Positions 35,150 to 49,525 are shown, numbered from the stretch's first letter. The stretch is DNA of 64,000 nucleotides from Woeseiaceae bacterium (GCA_028280615.1 JANQLK010000009.1:1-64000); one strand, 5' to 3'. Notes: a model not told the origin generated them from the letters alone. Numbers and translations are program-made.

Positions 35150-36724
35150 TTACTGCCAAGCGAAAAATTCGACTGTATAACCACCCGGATCCTCGGCGAT
35201 AAACCCGCGAACCGGAGCTCGATCCGGATCGGTCGGGCTGCCTACGGGCGGTAGCGCTTTCAATATCGTCACGTCGGCATCCACGAGCCTCTGGTACCAC
35301 GCATCGACGTCGTCCGTGACGATGCTGAGCATGGCGGGCTTGTCATCGGCTGCCGGGTGAAAGCCTTTGCCATCCTGGACGAGGCCTACTGACGATGTGG
35401 GCGACACCTGGAATATCTTGACCCAGTCCACGTCCATCGTGGCTTCGAGGCCTACAACGTCGCGGTAGAAGCTCGCGGCTGACTCCAGGTCCTTGTAGTA
35501 GAAGAATGCGATCGTGGCATTGATCGCTGCATCTCCCTTTGAGGCATCCAGTTCATCGCGATGGATCTCGCCGCCCTTCATCACCATCAGGATCGTCCTC
35601 AGTGCCTTGATGTCTTGTGTCGGATCGTCTTCGAGGGCAACGATGTCGGCGTACTTGCCCACCTCGAGAGAGCCGATGTCGTCTTCGGCGCCGAGCATGC
35701 TGGCCGGCTCTATCGTCGCTGTGCGCAGTGCCTGGAGCGGCGTCATGCCCGCTTCGACGTAGTACTGTGCCTCGCGGGCGGTTGCGGTCGTGCCGTCGTT
35801 GGGTTCGTTCGGCATCTGGTCGGAGCCGAGTGCGATGTTGACGCCGACGTCTATCGCGGTCTCGAGTGCCTGCCAGTGGGACTTGCCGACCGAGTCTCTG
35901 CGCTCGAGGTACCAGTCCGGTGAACCGATCTTTTCGAAGAATGGCTGGGTCGCCGGCTGGCTGACGACGATCGTCGGTACAAGCCAGGTGCCGTTGCGTT
36001 CCATTTCGACGAGCGTCGCCCGGTCGAGGAAGTAGCCGTGCTCGATGCTCGTGACGCCAGCGTCGATGGCCGCGCGAGTCGCCTTCGGCGAGCCGGAGTG
36101 CGCAGCGACTTTCGCACCGGCGAGCATCGCCTCTTCCACGACCGAGCGGATCTCCTCGGGCGTCATCCAGGGTTCCGCGATCGCGCCCTGTTCATCCGAG
36201 ATGCCGCCCGAGATCTGGATCTTGCGCCATGAGCCCGCCGCGCTGAATACTCGCGGGCCGGGTACCTGGCCTTTCTCGATTGCGGCCTTCAGTGCCAGGT
36301 CGGATCCGTCGTCCTGGTCTACGGTGCGGATGGTCGTGACGCCGGCATCCAGGGACTCGCGTGCGGCCATTGCCATGCGGAGTGCCAATTCGGCTTCGGT
36401 CTCGTCGGCGAGCTCTTCGGCCATCTTGCCCGGCAGGACCAGCCCCAGGTGCACGTGCATATTCATGAGCCCGGGTATCAGCCAGGTGTCGCGGGTGTCG
36501 ACGACGGACGCGAGCTCCGGGACGTCGACATCGTCCGCGCTGCCGATTACCTTGATCCGCTCGCCTTCGATCAGAATCACGGCATTCTCGAGCGGCGGAC
36601 CGCCGTCCAGGTTCACTACCGTGCCGCCGACGAGCGCCGTGAGGCGAGGATCCGTGGCGGCCGGGACATTGGCCGACAGCATTGGTGCAACGACGAAGAA
36701 GATCAGGCCGATCATTCGATTCAT
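35150..36724 (-). CDS. Exported amidohydrolase fused to a VOC (glyoxalase-like) domain
   Basis: The 524-residue protein has a signal peptide (residues 1-22). Residues about 28-395 are an amidohydrolase of the imidazolonepropionase/prolidase-like branch: LIPGLMNMHVHLG with the HxH metal pair, AAHSGSP, SIEHGYFLD, NIALGSDQM with the metal-site Asp, and the closing beta-sandwich DIGSLEVGKYADIVALEDDP. Residues about 402-524 form a VOC domain: INATIAFFYYKDLESAASFY, VGLVQDGKGFHP and EDPGGYTVEFFAWQ. There is no stop or shift between the two parts. The fusion is unusual; a VOC domain might bind the hydrolysis product. The M14 peptidase gene lies 58 bases upstream in the same direction. Confidence 0.85.
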   Translation of the reverse strand: MNRMIGLIFFVVAPMLSANVPAATDPRLTALVGGTVVNLDGGPPLENAVILIEGERIKVIGSADDVDVPELASVVDTRDTWLIPGLMNMHVHLGLVLPGKMAEELADETEAELALRMAMAARESLDAGVTTIRTVDQDDGSDLALKAAIEKGQVPGPRVFSAAGSWRKIQISGGISDEQGAIAEPWMTPEEIRSVVEEAMLAGAKVAAHSGSPKATRAAIDAGVTSIEHGYFLDRATLVEMERNGTWLVPTIVVSQPATQPFFEKIGSPDWYLERRDSVGKSHWQALETAIDVGVNIALGSDQMPNEPNDGTTATAREAQYYVEAGMTPLQALRTATIEPASMLGAEDDIGSLEVGKYADIVALEDDPTQDIKALRTILMVMKGGEIHRDELDASKGDAAINATIAFFYYKDLESAASFYRDVVGLEATMDVDWVKIFQVSPTSSVGLVQDGKGFHPAADDKPAMLSIVTDDVDAWYQRLVDADVTILKALPPVGSPTDPDRAPVRGFIAEDPGGYTVEFFAWQ

Positions 36725-36782
36725 GGGGCGATTCCGATCGATTCTTCAGCCCTGGAGTTTAGCCCGTCCATTTGAGCAGCGA

Positions 36783-37706
36783 TCAGTCCATTTCGGCCAG
36801 CAGGTAATCCAGCGCACCCGTTACCGCGGAAACCTGCGCTTCGATGCAGTTCTCGGGATTCGTCTTCGGGCTGTCCGGGTAGACCTCCGTGGTGCCGACG
36901 TACTTCGCGCCGGTCAGGCCCATGCAGAGCCCGAGTTCTCTCGCGGGATAGCTGATCACGCCCCACTGCTCGACGGCTTTACCGATGATCTTGCCGTCGA
37001 CGGCCGGCGGTGCGATATGGGTGACGTTCTCGACGGACTCGATCACGGCCGCATGGAACTCCCTGGTCGGCTTCTCGACATCGCCGACGAGGTAAAAGCC
37101 GTCGGGGATGTGCCAGCTCGTGTGCTCTATCCCGTCGCGAGCCGCGAGGGCCGGCCGGAACTCGGAGTTGTCGGTATCCGTGGTTTCGTGCAGGTCGATG
37201 TGCGCGAGGTACGTCCCGGAACGCGCCCGCACGTAGGCCGTCAGCGCCGCCGCCTCTTCCGACGGGCTGTTGTCGCGAAACGAGCGATTGGGATCGATGG
37301 CCTTCGGATTCCAGCGGTTGATCGTCTCGTAGCCCCACGGGCTCACGCAGGGTGCGACCAGCAGGTTGAAGCGATCGGCGTAGTCCAGGGCCGCGGTCTC
37401 GAGGAACCAGAGTGCGCCCTGTACGCCGCTGGTCTCGTAGCCGTGGACGCCGCCCGTGACCAACACGGCCGGCCTTCCGGCACGCCACTGGCGGGACCTG
37501 GTCGCGAACAGCGGGTAGCGATCGCTGTCTATCGATAGCGCGCCGTACTGTTCGACGTCGAAGTCGTTACGGATCCGCTCGATCGTCGTGAGCACTTCAA
37601 CCGAGTACTCGCGGCGGAGCTGCTGTTCGCCAAGCCACTGCTTTTTCTCGGCATCGCCCCATTTCACGCCGGGCGCGCCGATCGGATAGCGAACGTCCGC
37701 ATTCAT
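36783..37706 (-). CDS. M14-family metallopeptidase / deacylase
   Basis: The 307-residue protein has the zinc motif GGVHGYETSG with His88 and Glu91 (HxxE) and a downstream AHIDLHET (168-175), giving the third His ligand. SPWGYETINRWNPKAIDPNR fits the substrate-binding region of the AspA/AstE-like and M14 carboxypeptidase families. There is no signal peptide, so it acts in the cytoplasm. It is probably co-transcribed with the amidohydrolase-VOC gene and may trim peptides or acylated amino acids. Confidence 0.82.
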   Translation of the reverse strand: MNADVRYPIGAPGVKWGDAEKKQWLGEQQLRREYSVEVLTTIERIRNDFDVEQYGALSIDSDRYPLFATRSRQWRAGRPAVLVTGGVHGYETSGVQGALWFLETAALDYADRFNLLVAPCVSPWGYETINRWNPKAIDPNRSFRDNSPSEEAAALTAYVRARSGTYLAHIDLHETTDTDNSEFRPALAARDGIEHTSWHIPDGFYLVGDVEKPTREFHAAVIESVENVTHIAPPAVDGKIIGKAVEQWGVISYPARELGLCMGLTGAKYVGTTEVYPDSPKTNPENCIEAQVSAVTGALDYLLAEMD

Positions 37707-37904
37707 CGGATTTTTGCAAGCATAGCCAGAACGTCTTTCAGCATTGCGACTCGGACAGCCTATACTTGAAGCAGGTTAGATGAACAGCGTCCGCACTGCC
37801 ATCAGTGGCCGTGCCGAACTCGGTCCGCACTTGACGGCCGGGCACGGTCGGATCATCGTGACCGTCTGACGCCGCCGCAACAAACCATCATCGGAGCCTC
37901 AATC

Positions 37905-38372
37905 ATGAGCAAAACACTCAACGTCAATGGCTCGCCCGTCACAGTCGACGGCGACGAGTCTATGCCCCTGCTCTGGTACCTGCGCGACACATTGTCGATG
38001 AAGGGCACCAAGTTCGGCTGCGGCATGGGGCTCTGCGGGGCCTGCACCGTGCACGTCGACGGGCAGGCCGTGCGGTCCTGCATGACGCCCGTGAGCGCCG
38101 CGGTCGGCAAGTCCGTCACGACGATCGAGGGGCTTTCCGAAGACGGCTCGCATCCGCTGCAGGTGGCGTGGCTCAAACACAACGTGCCGCAGTGCGGCTA
38201 CTGCCAGGCCGGGCAGATCATGTCGGCGGCGGACCTTCTGAACAAGAATCCCTCTCCCTCGCCTGAGGAAATCGATTCCGCGATGGCCGGCAACATCTGC
38301 CGCTGCGGCACCTACGTCCGCATCCGGAAGGCAATAGCGGACGCAGCCGACGAGATGGGAGGCCAGTCATGA
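37905..38372 (+). CDS. [2Fe-2S] small subunit, second xanthine dehydrogenase-family pair (IorA-like)
   Basis: The 155-residue protein has both iron-sulfur motifs: [18 protein letters not shown] and QCGYCQAGQ with [12 protein letters not shown] lies 9 bases before the ATG. A TATACT hexamer at 37761-37766 could be its -10. The gene overlaps the large-subunit gene by 4 bases. The order is small then large, the reverse of the pair at 12.6-15.2 kb. Confidence 0.9.
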   Translation: MSKTLNVNGSPVTVDGDESMPLLWYLRDTLSMKGTKFGCGMGLCGACTVHVDGQAVRSCMTPVSAAVGKSVTTIEGLSEDGSHPLQVAWLKHNVPQCGYCQAGQIMSAADLLNKNPSPSPEEIDSAMAGNICRCGTYVRIRKAIADAADEMGGQS

Positions 38373-40534
38373 GCAAACTACTACTGACCAAGGTGGACCG
38401 GCGGGCGTTCCTGCGCGGCACCGCGATGGCGGCGGGCAGCGTGTCGGTGGGCGGGCTGTTCGTCGGCGTCGGCGACGCGTCTGCCGCGAGCGGATTTGCG
38501 CCCAATGCGTTCCTGCATATCGCGGACGACGGCGATACGACGCTCTGGTGCGGCCGCTGCGAGATGGGCCAGGGCATCAGCACGGCGCTGCCCGCGGCCG
38601 TGGCCGACGAACTCGAGGCCGACTGGTCGCGCGTGACCGTGTTGCAGGGCGATGGCGACGAAAAGTACGGTCCGCAGGCCACGGGCGGTTCGCGAAGCAT
38701 CAACATCATGTTCGAGCCGATGCGCAAGGCCGGGGCCGCGGGCCGAGAGATGCTGGTTGCGGCCGCGGCCGCGGCCTGGGGCGTGCCGGCCAATCAGTGC
38801 GAGGCGCGCAATCACAAGGTGTACCACGACGCGAGCGGCAGGAGCTTGGGCTACGGCGAACTCGCGTCCCGGGCGGCCGAGCTGCCCGTGCCCGAATCGC
38901 CGACGCTGAAGTCACGCGATGCGTTCCGCTACATCGGCAAGCCGCTCAAGCGGCATGACCAGGACGCCATCGTCGTCGGCGAGCGCGTCTACGGCGCCGA
39001 CGTCGTCGCGCCGGGCATGAAGTACGGCGCGATCAAGCACGTTCCCGTGCTCGGCGGCAAGGTGAAGCGTGTCGACACCTCGGGGCTTGGCGATCTCGCC
39101 GATCGCGTCCAGGTGGTGAGTATCGATCGCTTCGACCGCCCTTACGGCTCGCTTGGCGGTGTCGGCGTCGTGGCCGACAACACCTGGATCGCGCAGCAGG
39201 CGTTGCAGCGAGTCAATATCGAATGGGATCTCGGCCCGCATGCCGGGTACGACACCGATGCCTACAAGGCGCAGCTCGTCGAGCGCGTAGAGGCGCCCGG
39301 TGAGGTCGTGTCCGAGCGCGGCGATGTCGACAAGGCGCTCGAGGACGGCACGGTTCGTCATGCCGCGACCTACGTCGGCGGCCACCTGTCGCATTCGCCG
39401 ATGGAGCCGATGGCGAGCTGCGTGGACGTCGGCGCCAATCACTGCGAGGTGTGGGCATCGACGCAGGACCCGCGCGGCATCCAGGAAACCCTCGGCGCGT
39501 TCCTAGGCCGCGAGCCCGAGGACATCACCGTGCACGTCATGGCGGCCGGAGGCGGTTTCGGCCGCAAATTCAAATGCGACTACGTGCAGGAGGCCGCGGC
39601 GCTGTCGCAAGCCGTCGGCGCGCCCGTGCAGCTCACGTGGTCGCGCGAGGAGGACACGCGCACGGGCTACTACCACTCCTGCAGCGCGCAGCACATCGAA
39701 GGATCGATCGATGCCGACGGCAATGTCAGCGCGTGGCTGCACCGGGCCGCGTTTCCGACGATCGGCAGCACCTTCGATCCGAGCAACACGGGTCCCGGCG
39801 AGCGGGAAATGGGCGACGTCATCCGGCAGCCGCTCGCGATCGAGAACTTCCGTGCCGAGGTCGGCGAGGCGCGGGCGCACACGCGGATCGGCTGGTGGCG
39901 CGCGGTCTACAACATCTTCTTCGGCTTCGCGATCAACTCCTTCGTCGACGAGCTGGCGCGCAAGGCCAACATGAGCACCGTGGACGTGTTCCGCAAGATG
40001 TACGGCGACTACGAGGGCGAACATACCGAGCGGGCACGGCGCGCGCTCGCGGTGCTCGGGAAGGCGGCCGACATGGGCGGCTGGGGACGCGAGGTGCCCG
40101 AAGGCCACGGCTTAGGCATCGCCGTGCACTACAGCTTCGAAAGCTACACGGCGATGATGGTTCACGTCGAAGTCGATGGCGACAACATCAAGGTGCACCG
40201 TGTCGACTGCGCCGTCGACTGCGGTCTCGTGCTGAATCCCGATATCGCGACCGCGCAGATGGAAGGCGCGGTGATCATGGGCATCGGCCTCGCGCTCAAT
40301 ACCGAGATCCGGTTCAAGGACGGCGCCGTCGTGAACTCCAACTTCCACGACTACCCGGTCACCCGGATCAACGATACCCCGGCCGAGATCAACGTCGAGT
40401 TCATCGGCCAGGAGAACAGCTCGACGGGACTGGGCGAGCCCGGCGTGCCGACGTTTGCGCCGGCGCTCGTGAATGCGATCTACGATGCGAGCGGTAAGCG
40501 GTATCGGTCGCTGCCGATTCGCGGGAGCGCCTAG
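38369..40534 (+). CDS. Molybdopterin-binding large subunit, second pair (IorB-like)
   Basis: The 721-residue subunit has a twin-arginine signal VDRRAFLRG and AASG cleavage region, so it is periplasmic. Family motifs are [51 protein letters not shown] and [19 protein letters not shown] with the catalytic Glu. It differs enough from the 13.1-15.2 kb subunit to suggest another substrate. A fragment of a related large subunit occurs at 61420-61493 and matches this copy closely (TPAEINVE and IGQENSS shared). It starts in the ATGA overlap with its small subunit. Confidence 0.9.
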   Translation: MSKLLLTKVDRRAFLRGTAMAAGSVSVGGLFVGVGDASAASGFAPNAFLHIADDGDTTLWCGRCEMGQGISTALPAAVADELEADWSRVTVLQGDGDEKYGPQATGGSRSINIMFEPMRKAGAAGREMLVAAAAAAWGVPANQCEARNHKVYHDASGRSLGYGELASRAAELPVPESPTLKSRDAFRYIGKPLKRHDQDAIVVGERVYGADVVAPGMKYGAIKHVPVLGGKVKRVDTSGLGDLADRVQVVSIDRFDRPYGSLGGVGVVADNTWIAQQALQRVNIEWDLGPHAGYDTDAYKAQLVERVEAPGEVVSERGDVDKALEDGTVRHAATYVGGHLSHSPMEPMASCVDVGANHCEVWASTQDPRGIQETLGAFLGREPEDITVHVMAAGGGFGRKFKCDYVQEAAALSQAVGAPVQLTWSREEDTRTGYYHSCSAQHIEGSIDADGNVSAWLHRAAFPTIGSTFDPSNTGPGEREMGDVIRQPLAIENFRAEVGEARAHTRIGWWRAVYNIFFGFAINSFVDELARKANMSTVDVFRKMYGDYEGEHTERARRALAVLGKAADMGGWGREVPEGHGLGIAVHYSFESYTAMMVHVEVDGDNIKVHRVDCAVDCGLVLNPDIATAQMEGAVIMGIGLALNTEIRFKDGAVVNSNFHDYPVTRINDTPAEINVEFIGQENSSTGLGEPGVPTFAPALVNAIYDASGKRYRSLPIRGSA

Positions 40535-40686
40535 CCGCCCTCGATCCGCCGATGCAGCTCCGCGAATCGCGCCATGAGCGCGTCCGCGACAACGGGCCTT
40601 CGCGATGTCGCGATGATCGATGCGAAGCTCGCCCAGTAGCAACGCAATACTGGTCGTCATGTTCCGCCTGCGGCGTTGCTTCGATG

Positions 40687-41924
40687 TCAGAAATTGGCTG
40701 TCAGCATCAGCCAGAGCTTGGTCGTGTCATCGAAACTAGCGGAATCGGCCGAGAAACGTGCCGCTTTCAGCAGCAGGCTCAAGTTATCGCTTAGCGGGCG
40801 CCGGGCCGACGCGTCGAGTTCCGTGCCCCATTTTTCGCTGCCCGCGTCGGCACGGAAGTCGTGGAAGCGCGCCGAGAACACCCAGGAAGCGTAGCGGTAG
40901 CCGAACCTCAGGTAGGTGTCCTGAAGGCCGTCGCCCGGCGTGGTCAGGAACTTGTCGGCCCAGCCGTTGAAGCGGTGCAGCGTGGCGAGCGGCGTTCGAA
41001 AGCCCTGGCCGTTGTCGCTGCCCAGCCGCTCGTAGCCCGCGCCGAGCGACCACGCATCCTTGCTCCAGATGGCCTGCAGCTGCACGAAGCTGGCGTCGAA
41101 GTCGACCGGCGCGTTGTAGGCACTCGACTGAAACGCGAACTCGCCAAGCAGACTGACCTGGCCGCCCGCGAGCCCGGTCTTGCCCTCGACGCGCAGGCCG
41201 AAGGTCCGCGTGGAAAACGAGGGCTCGTCCTCGTTGTCGATCAGGTAGGCGAAGCCCACGGCCGACCAGTCGTCGTTGACCTTGGTCCGGACGTTCAACA
41301 GGTGCGTATCCTGGCGATGACTGCCGGCCGGCACCGTGTTGCCGAAGATGCGCTTGACGCGATTGACGTAGGTGTACAACGCCGTCGTGTTCTCGAGGCC
41401 CGTGAACGTGAACTCGACGCCGTCGTAGGACTGCTCGTTCTGGCGCCAGACCACGCTGCCCACGAAGCGCCAGTCGTCGAGATTCAGCTTGCGGCGGCCC
41501 AGGCGAAAATTCCAGTCGTCGCTGGCTCTATAGCTCAGGTACAGCTCGTTGAGGTCGGGACCCTTCGGATCGGCGACGACGGGGTAGCGGTTGCGGTCCG
41601 GGCTGCTGGTACCGGCACCCGAGTTGAACTCGTTGATCAGCACTTCGCCGATGTAGTCGAACTCGACAAATGCTGAGAAACCGCGGTAGGTATCCGTTTC
41701 GTAGTCGAGCCTCAGCAGTGCCGTCGAGGCATTGGCGTCCTTGTCAAACGTGGCCTGGTCGACGAACTCGTAGCGATAGCGAACCATCACGGCGGGGTCG
41801 CCGCCGGCGAGCGCGTCGACGATATCGTCCGCCTCATCGGCGGGCACGCTCAGCGGGCAGATGAGCAGCGCAAAAAGCGTTGCCGTTCCTCTGCCGCGGT
41901 CGCGCGCCCGCACCCGGCGGGCCA

Positions 41925-41925
<1 letters not shown>
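40687..41925 (-). CDS. Alginate-export-like outer-membrane porin
   Basis: The 412-residue protein has a signal peptide and then an 18-strand-type barrel with alginate-export family features: MVRYRYEFVDQ near the mature start, RLDYETDTYRGFSAFVEFD, LSYRASDDWNFRLGRRKL and a final strand LWLMLTANF ending in Phe. Such porins let anions or small organic molecules cross the outer membrane. Its ATG overlaps the NirS stop by one base (TGATG), so it is the last gene of the nir operon and may serve nitrite or another substrate entry. Confidence 0.75.
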
Positions 41926-46288
<4,363 letters not shown>

Positions 46289-46319
46289 GCGGCGCGTCCC
46301 TGTGCGATTTCGAGTTGCT

Positions 46320-46946
46320 TCAGTCGTCGAGCGTCTGGATGTAGGCGACGACGTCCGTCATTGCCTGCTCATCCGCTAGCGTCCTCGCCATCGGCGCCAT
46401 CTGCTGGCCGTAGGTGTCCGCGGCCATCGCACCGCGCGTTCCGTCGTGAAATTTCTTGAGCTGGCGGACCTGGTACCAGTCGTCGAGACCCAGGAGTCCC
46501 GGCGCGTTCAACGCCGCGTTGCCTTTCGCATCCGCGCCGTGACAGGCGACGCAGGCGGCGTACGCCGTTCGCCCCCTTACACTGTCGCCGTCGAGCGTCC
46601 TGGCGGGCTTCGTATCCGGCAAAGTCTCGATGTAGGCAACGAGGTCGGCGATCGCACGGTCGCTCGCGAGCCCCCGGCTCATCTGCGCCATCGTCCTGCC
46701 CGGCTGGTCGTCGTCGGCGTGGCCGCGAATGCCGTCGCGAAAGTTCCGGAGCTGGCGCTCGACGTACCACGCCTCGAGGCCGGCTATCGCGGGCGCGTTG
46801 ACGAGCTCGTTGCCCTCGCCCGAAAAGCCGTGGCAACTGGCGCAGAGCTTGTAGCCGTTGGCGCCGTAGCCTGCATCCTGGGCAGGCGCTGCCGTGGCGA
46901 TGCACAGCAGGCCGATGCTCACGAGTAGTGTTCCTGGAAGTTTCAT
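46320..46946 (-). CDS. Diheme cytochrome c4-like protein
   Basis: The 208-residue exported protein has two similar cytochrome c domains with CASCH and CVACH, each with a distal Met region (MAQMSRGL, MAPMARTL). This is the cytochrome c4 pattern, a periplasmic electron carrier to nitrite reductase or oxidases. It is the first gene of the leftward nir operon, with a candidate -10 and a shared DNR box upstream. It may be the donor for NirS. Confidence 0.9.
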   Translation of the reverse strand: MKLPGTLLVSIGLLCIATAAPAQDAGYGANGYKLCASCHGFSGEGNELVNAPAIAGLEAWYVERQLRNFRDGIRGHADDDQPGRTMAQMSRGLASDRAIADLVAYIETLPDTKPARTLDGDSVRGRTAYAACVACHGADAKGNAALNAPGLLGLDDWYQVRQLKKFHDGTRGAMAADTYGQQMAPMARTLADEQAMTDVVAYIQTLDD

Positions 46947-47015
46947 CTTGACCGTCGCCTTGAGTTAAAGCGCGTGAGTGAACGCCCGGCGATGCAGTCA
47001 CCGGGCCCAGCCTGC

Positions 47016-47021
47016 ACGTTA
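47016..47021 (-). promoter_or_regulatory. Candidate -10 for the leftward nir operon
   Basis: TAACGT on the minus strand lies where a class II Fnr-type promoter would put its -10: taking its last base as -7 places the DNR box centre at about -41.5. It matches TATAAT at only three positions, so support comes from spacing. Confidence 0.4.
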
Positions 47022-47043
47022 GGCGCACGCGCAAGCGTCCGCC

Positions 47044-47057
47044 TTGATCCAGGTCAA
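47044..47057. promoter_or_regulatory. FNR/DNR box shared by the divergent nir and nor operons
   Basis: TTGATCCAGGTCAA matches the FNR/DNR consensus TTGAT-N4-ATCAA at nine of the ten specified positions. It lies between the cytochrome c4-like start and the small membrane gene before NorC. It is centred about 41 bases from candidate start points on both sides. The Crp/Fnr regulator at 49586-50272 has the E-xx-S-R recognition helix that binds this sequence. Confidence 0.8.
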
Positions 47058-47078
47058 GGACGATCGCCGCCCGCGCCG

Positions 47079-47084
47079 TACACT
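47079..47084 (+). promoter_or_regulatory. Candidate -10 for the rightward nor operon
   Basis: TACACT matches TATAAT at four positions and places the start at about 47091, with the DNR box centred at about -40.5 to -41.5. This is the class II activation geometry. Confidence 0.45.
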
Positions 47085-47118
47085 GGCCAGACGGTTAAAG
47101 ACGGGTGGGGCTTTCGGG

Positions 47119-47460
47119 ATGGACCAGGTGATGGGCGAAGCGATGGACCTCGAGGTCCTGTTGCTCAGCACGATGGCCTGCGCCGCCGTCGTACTGCTCG
47201 GCGCGTTCTACGCCCTGTTCTTCGCCCTGGGCCGGCTGCATGCCAGCCCGTCGTACTCGGCACTCGCGCTCGCGTCCTACGCCCTGCTCGTCGCGGCGGT
47301 GTACGTGCTCGTCGATGCACTCACGCTCGACGGCATCTGGATCACGGTCGTAACCGTCATGCTGGTCGGCTACTTCCTCCTGCCGCGCGCGATCTGGCGG
47401 CTGTGCGTCGGCACTCACGGCGGCGATAAAGCCGGCATCAACAACGGAGCCTTGCGATGA
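47119..47460 (+). CDS. Small membrane protein upstream of norCB
   Basis: From the ATG at 47119 (GGGG 10 bases upstream) the protein has 113 residues and three hydrophobic helices (VLLLSTMACAAVVLLGAFYA, SALALASYALLVAAVYVLVD, WITVVTVMLVGYFLLPRAIW). It overlaps norC by 4 bases and is the first gene of the nor operon. It is not NorE or NorF that I can recognise. Coupled translation suggests a role in NOR assembly or stability, which is inference. Nearby in-frame ATGs at 47128 and 47140 are possible starts. Confidence 0.65.
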   Translation: MDQVMGEAMDLEVLLLSTMACAAVVLLGAFYALFFALGRLHASPSYSALALASYALLVAAVYVLVDALTLDGIWITVVTVMLVGYFLLPRAIWRLCVGTHGGDKAGINNGALR

Positions 47461-48059
47461 ACGATATTCCCTGGTGGTCCCGCGAGGGACTCTGGCGCAA
47501 GACGGCGATCTGGGTCACGGCGTTCATGGCGCTGGTCCTGATGGCGCTCACCTTCGATACGGTCCGGCAGATCACCGAGGGCGGCGAACGCGTGCCGGCG
47601 TACAGCGTGATCAACCACAAGGTCTTCTACGAGCTGGACGACGAGCGCGGCTACCAGGTGCCCCGGATCGGCGCCCGGGCGCCGCTGTTCGGCGAGGACC
47701 TCGACGAGGACGAGGCCAGGGAGCTCGTGACCCTGGGCAAGCTGACCGTGCAGGCCAAGAACTGCATGAACTGCCATACGCTGCTCGGCAACGGCGCCTA
47801 CTACGCCCCGGACCTGACCAAGGCGTGGCTCGATCCGGGATGGGTGCACGAGGACGCCCGCGAGGAACTCATGCTTGCGTTCCTGACCGATCCCGAGGGT
47901 AATGCGCGCACCTTCGGCACCGGTCGCCGGATGCCGAACCTCGGTGTAACGGACGAAGAGGCCCGCGGCATCGTTGCGTTTCTGAAGTGGATGTCTTCGA
48001 TCGATACCAACGGCTTCCCGCGCGGATTCACGCCGCTCGAGCAGGAGGACGGAGCATGA
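47457..48059 (+). CDS. norC: Nitric oxide reductase subunit C
   Basis: The 200-residue protein has one N-terminal membrane anchor (WRKTAIWVTAFMALVLMALT), the YxVxNxKxxYE-type region of NorC (YSVINHKVFYELDDERGY), the heme motif CMNCHTLLGNGAYYAPDLT and a distal Met (RRMPNLGV). It receives electrons from periplasmic cytochromes and passes them to NorB. It overlaps both its neighbours by 4 bases. Confidence 0.95.
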   Translation: MNDIPWWSREGLWRKTAIWVTAFMALVLMALTFDTVRQITEGGERVPAYSVINHKVFYELDDERGYQVPRIGARAPLFGEDLDEDEARELVTLGKLTVQAKNCMNCHTLLGNGAYYAPDLTKAWLDPGWVHEDAREELMLAFLTDPEGNARTFGTGRRMPNLGVTDEEARGIVAFLKWMSSIDTNGFPRGFTPLEQEDGA

Positions 48060-49525
48060 ACACCGACGCCACACCCCGCGCCGCCGCGGCACCGTTGAGC
48101 GCCGGCCAGCGGGTTGCCATGCACTACTTCGTCGTCGCGATGGTCCTGTTCGCGGCGCAGATCCTGTTCGGCATGATCTCGGGCCTGCAGTACGTGTACC
48201 CGGATCTGTTCTACAACCAGCTCGACTTCAACGTCACGCGCATGGTGCACATCAACGCGATGATCGTCTGGCTGTTGTACGGATTCTTGGGCTCCGTCTA
48301 CTGGCTCGTCGAGGACGAATCCGGCACCGAACTGGTCGGCGCGAAACTCGCGATGATCAATTTCTGGATCCTGACGGCCGCCGTGGCGGTCGTGGTGCTG
48401 GTCTACCTGTTCGTGCAGGTCGGGCCCGGCGAGCTCAAGACGATATGGCTGATCAACGAGGGCCGCGAGTACATCGAGGCGCCGCGCTGGGCGGACATCG
48501 GCATCGTGGTCTGCGTGCTCGTGTTTTTCTACAACGTCGCCGCGACCTTCATGAAGGGCCAGTGGAGCGGTATCTCGGGCGTGCTCGTGCTCGATCTGGT
48601 CGCACTTGCGGGGCTGTACGTGGCCGGCATGTACTTCACGCCGAACGTCTCGGTGGACCAGCACTGGTGGTGGTGGGTGATCCATCTGTGGGTGGAGGCG
48701 ACCTGGGAAGTCCTGGTCGGCTGCATCATGGCCTGGGGTCTCATCAAGACGCTCGGCGCGAATCGCCGCATCGTGACCACGTGGCTGTACATCGAAGTGG
48801 CGATGATGTTCGGCTCGGGCATCCTGGGCCTCGGCCATCACTACTTCTGGATCGGCACGCCGGAGTACTGGCTCACGATCGGCGGTTTCTTCTCCGCGCT
48901 CGAACCCATCCCGCTCGTGGCCATGGTCGTGCATGCCGTGTACGACTCGGGCAAGCACGGATTCAAGAGCACGAACCACCCTGCGCTGGCCTGGCTCATC
49001 GCACACGCCTTCGGCAACTTCTTCGGCGCCGGCGTTTGGGGCTTCATGCACACGCTGCCGCAGATCAACCTGTACACACACGGCACGCAGTGGACATCGT
49101 CGCACGGGCACCTGGCGTTCTTCGGCGCCTACGCGACGATCAATATCGCCATGATCTACCTGGCCATTCAGCGGGTTCGCGGCAACGTCTGGATGTCGGG
49201 CGGCCTTGCGGATCGCGGCTGGAAGTGGAAATGGTCGCTCGGGCTCCTGAACACCGGCGTGCTCGGCATGACCATGGCGCTGCTCATCGCCGGCTACGAT
49301 CAGGCGTTCATCGAGCGGGCGCTCGAGGGCTCCACGTGGAGCGGCTACTTCCAGGCGCAACAGGCGACCTGGTTCGTTCAGAGCATGTACTGGCGGGTAG
49401 TCTTCGGCTGGGTCACGGCGATCGGCGCATTGCTGCTGTTCTGGGACATGCTCACGATCGGCGCCACCGAGAAGCGGCCCGTTAAGGACGTGTCGAGATC
49501 CCACCTGGAGCATGCGCCCGCCTGA
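48056..49525 (+). CDS. norB: Nitric oxide reductase subunit B
   Basis: The 489-residue protein has 12 helices and the heme-copper oxidase-like core of cNOR: HWWWWVIHLWVEATWEVLVG with the FeB His and Glu residues, GLGHHYFWIG with the paired His, and the C-terminal VHAVYDS and HTLPQIN regions carrying the heme ligands. With NorC it reduces 2 NO to N2O at the inner membrane. GGAGGACGGAGC lies before the ATG, which overlaps norC by 4 bases. No norD or norQ follows here, so these must be elsewhere. Confidence 0.95.
   Translation: MNTDATPRAAAAPLSAGQRVAMHYFVVAMVLFAAQILFGMISGLQYVYPDLFYNQLDFNVTRMVHINAMIVWLLYGFLGSVYWLVEDESGTELVGAKLAMINFWILTAAVAVVVLVYLFVQVGPGELKTIWLINEGREYIEAPRWADIGIVVCVLVFFYNVAATFMKGQWSGISGVLVLDLVALAGLYVAGMYFTPNVSVDQHWWWWVIHLWVEATWEVLVGCIMAWGLIKTLGANRRIVTTWLYIEVAMMFGSGILGLGHHYFWIGTPEYWLTIGGFFSALEPIPLVAMVVHAVYDSGKHGFKSTNHPALAWLIAHAFGNFFGAGVWGFMHTLPQINLYTHGTQWTSSHGHLAFFGAYATINIAMIYLAIQRVRGNVWMSGGLADRGWKWKWSLGLLNTGVLGMTMALLIAGYDQAFIERALEGSTWSGYFQAQQATWFVQSMYWRVVFGWVTAIGALLLFWDMLTIGATEKRPVKDVSRSHLEHAPA

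Noticed and set aside
37780-37869. 29-codon ORF before the second molybdenum hydroxylase pair
   Set aside because: It has an ATG but no ribosome binding site and coincides with inverted repeats that could be leader structure. Not enough support.
40535-40686. Minus-strand fragment reading VVADALMARFAELHRRI
   Set aside because: It resembles the end of a real protein but has no start, changes frame upstream and cannot be matched to a family. Left as non-coding spacer.
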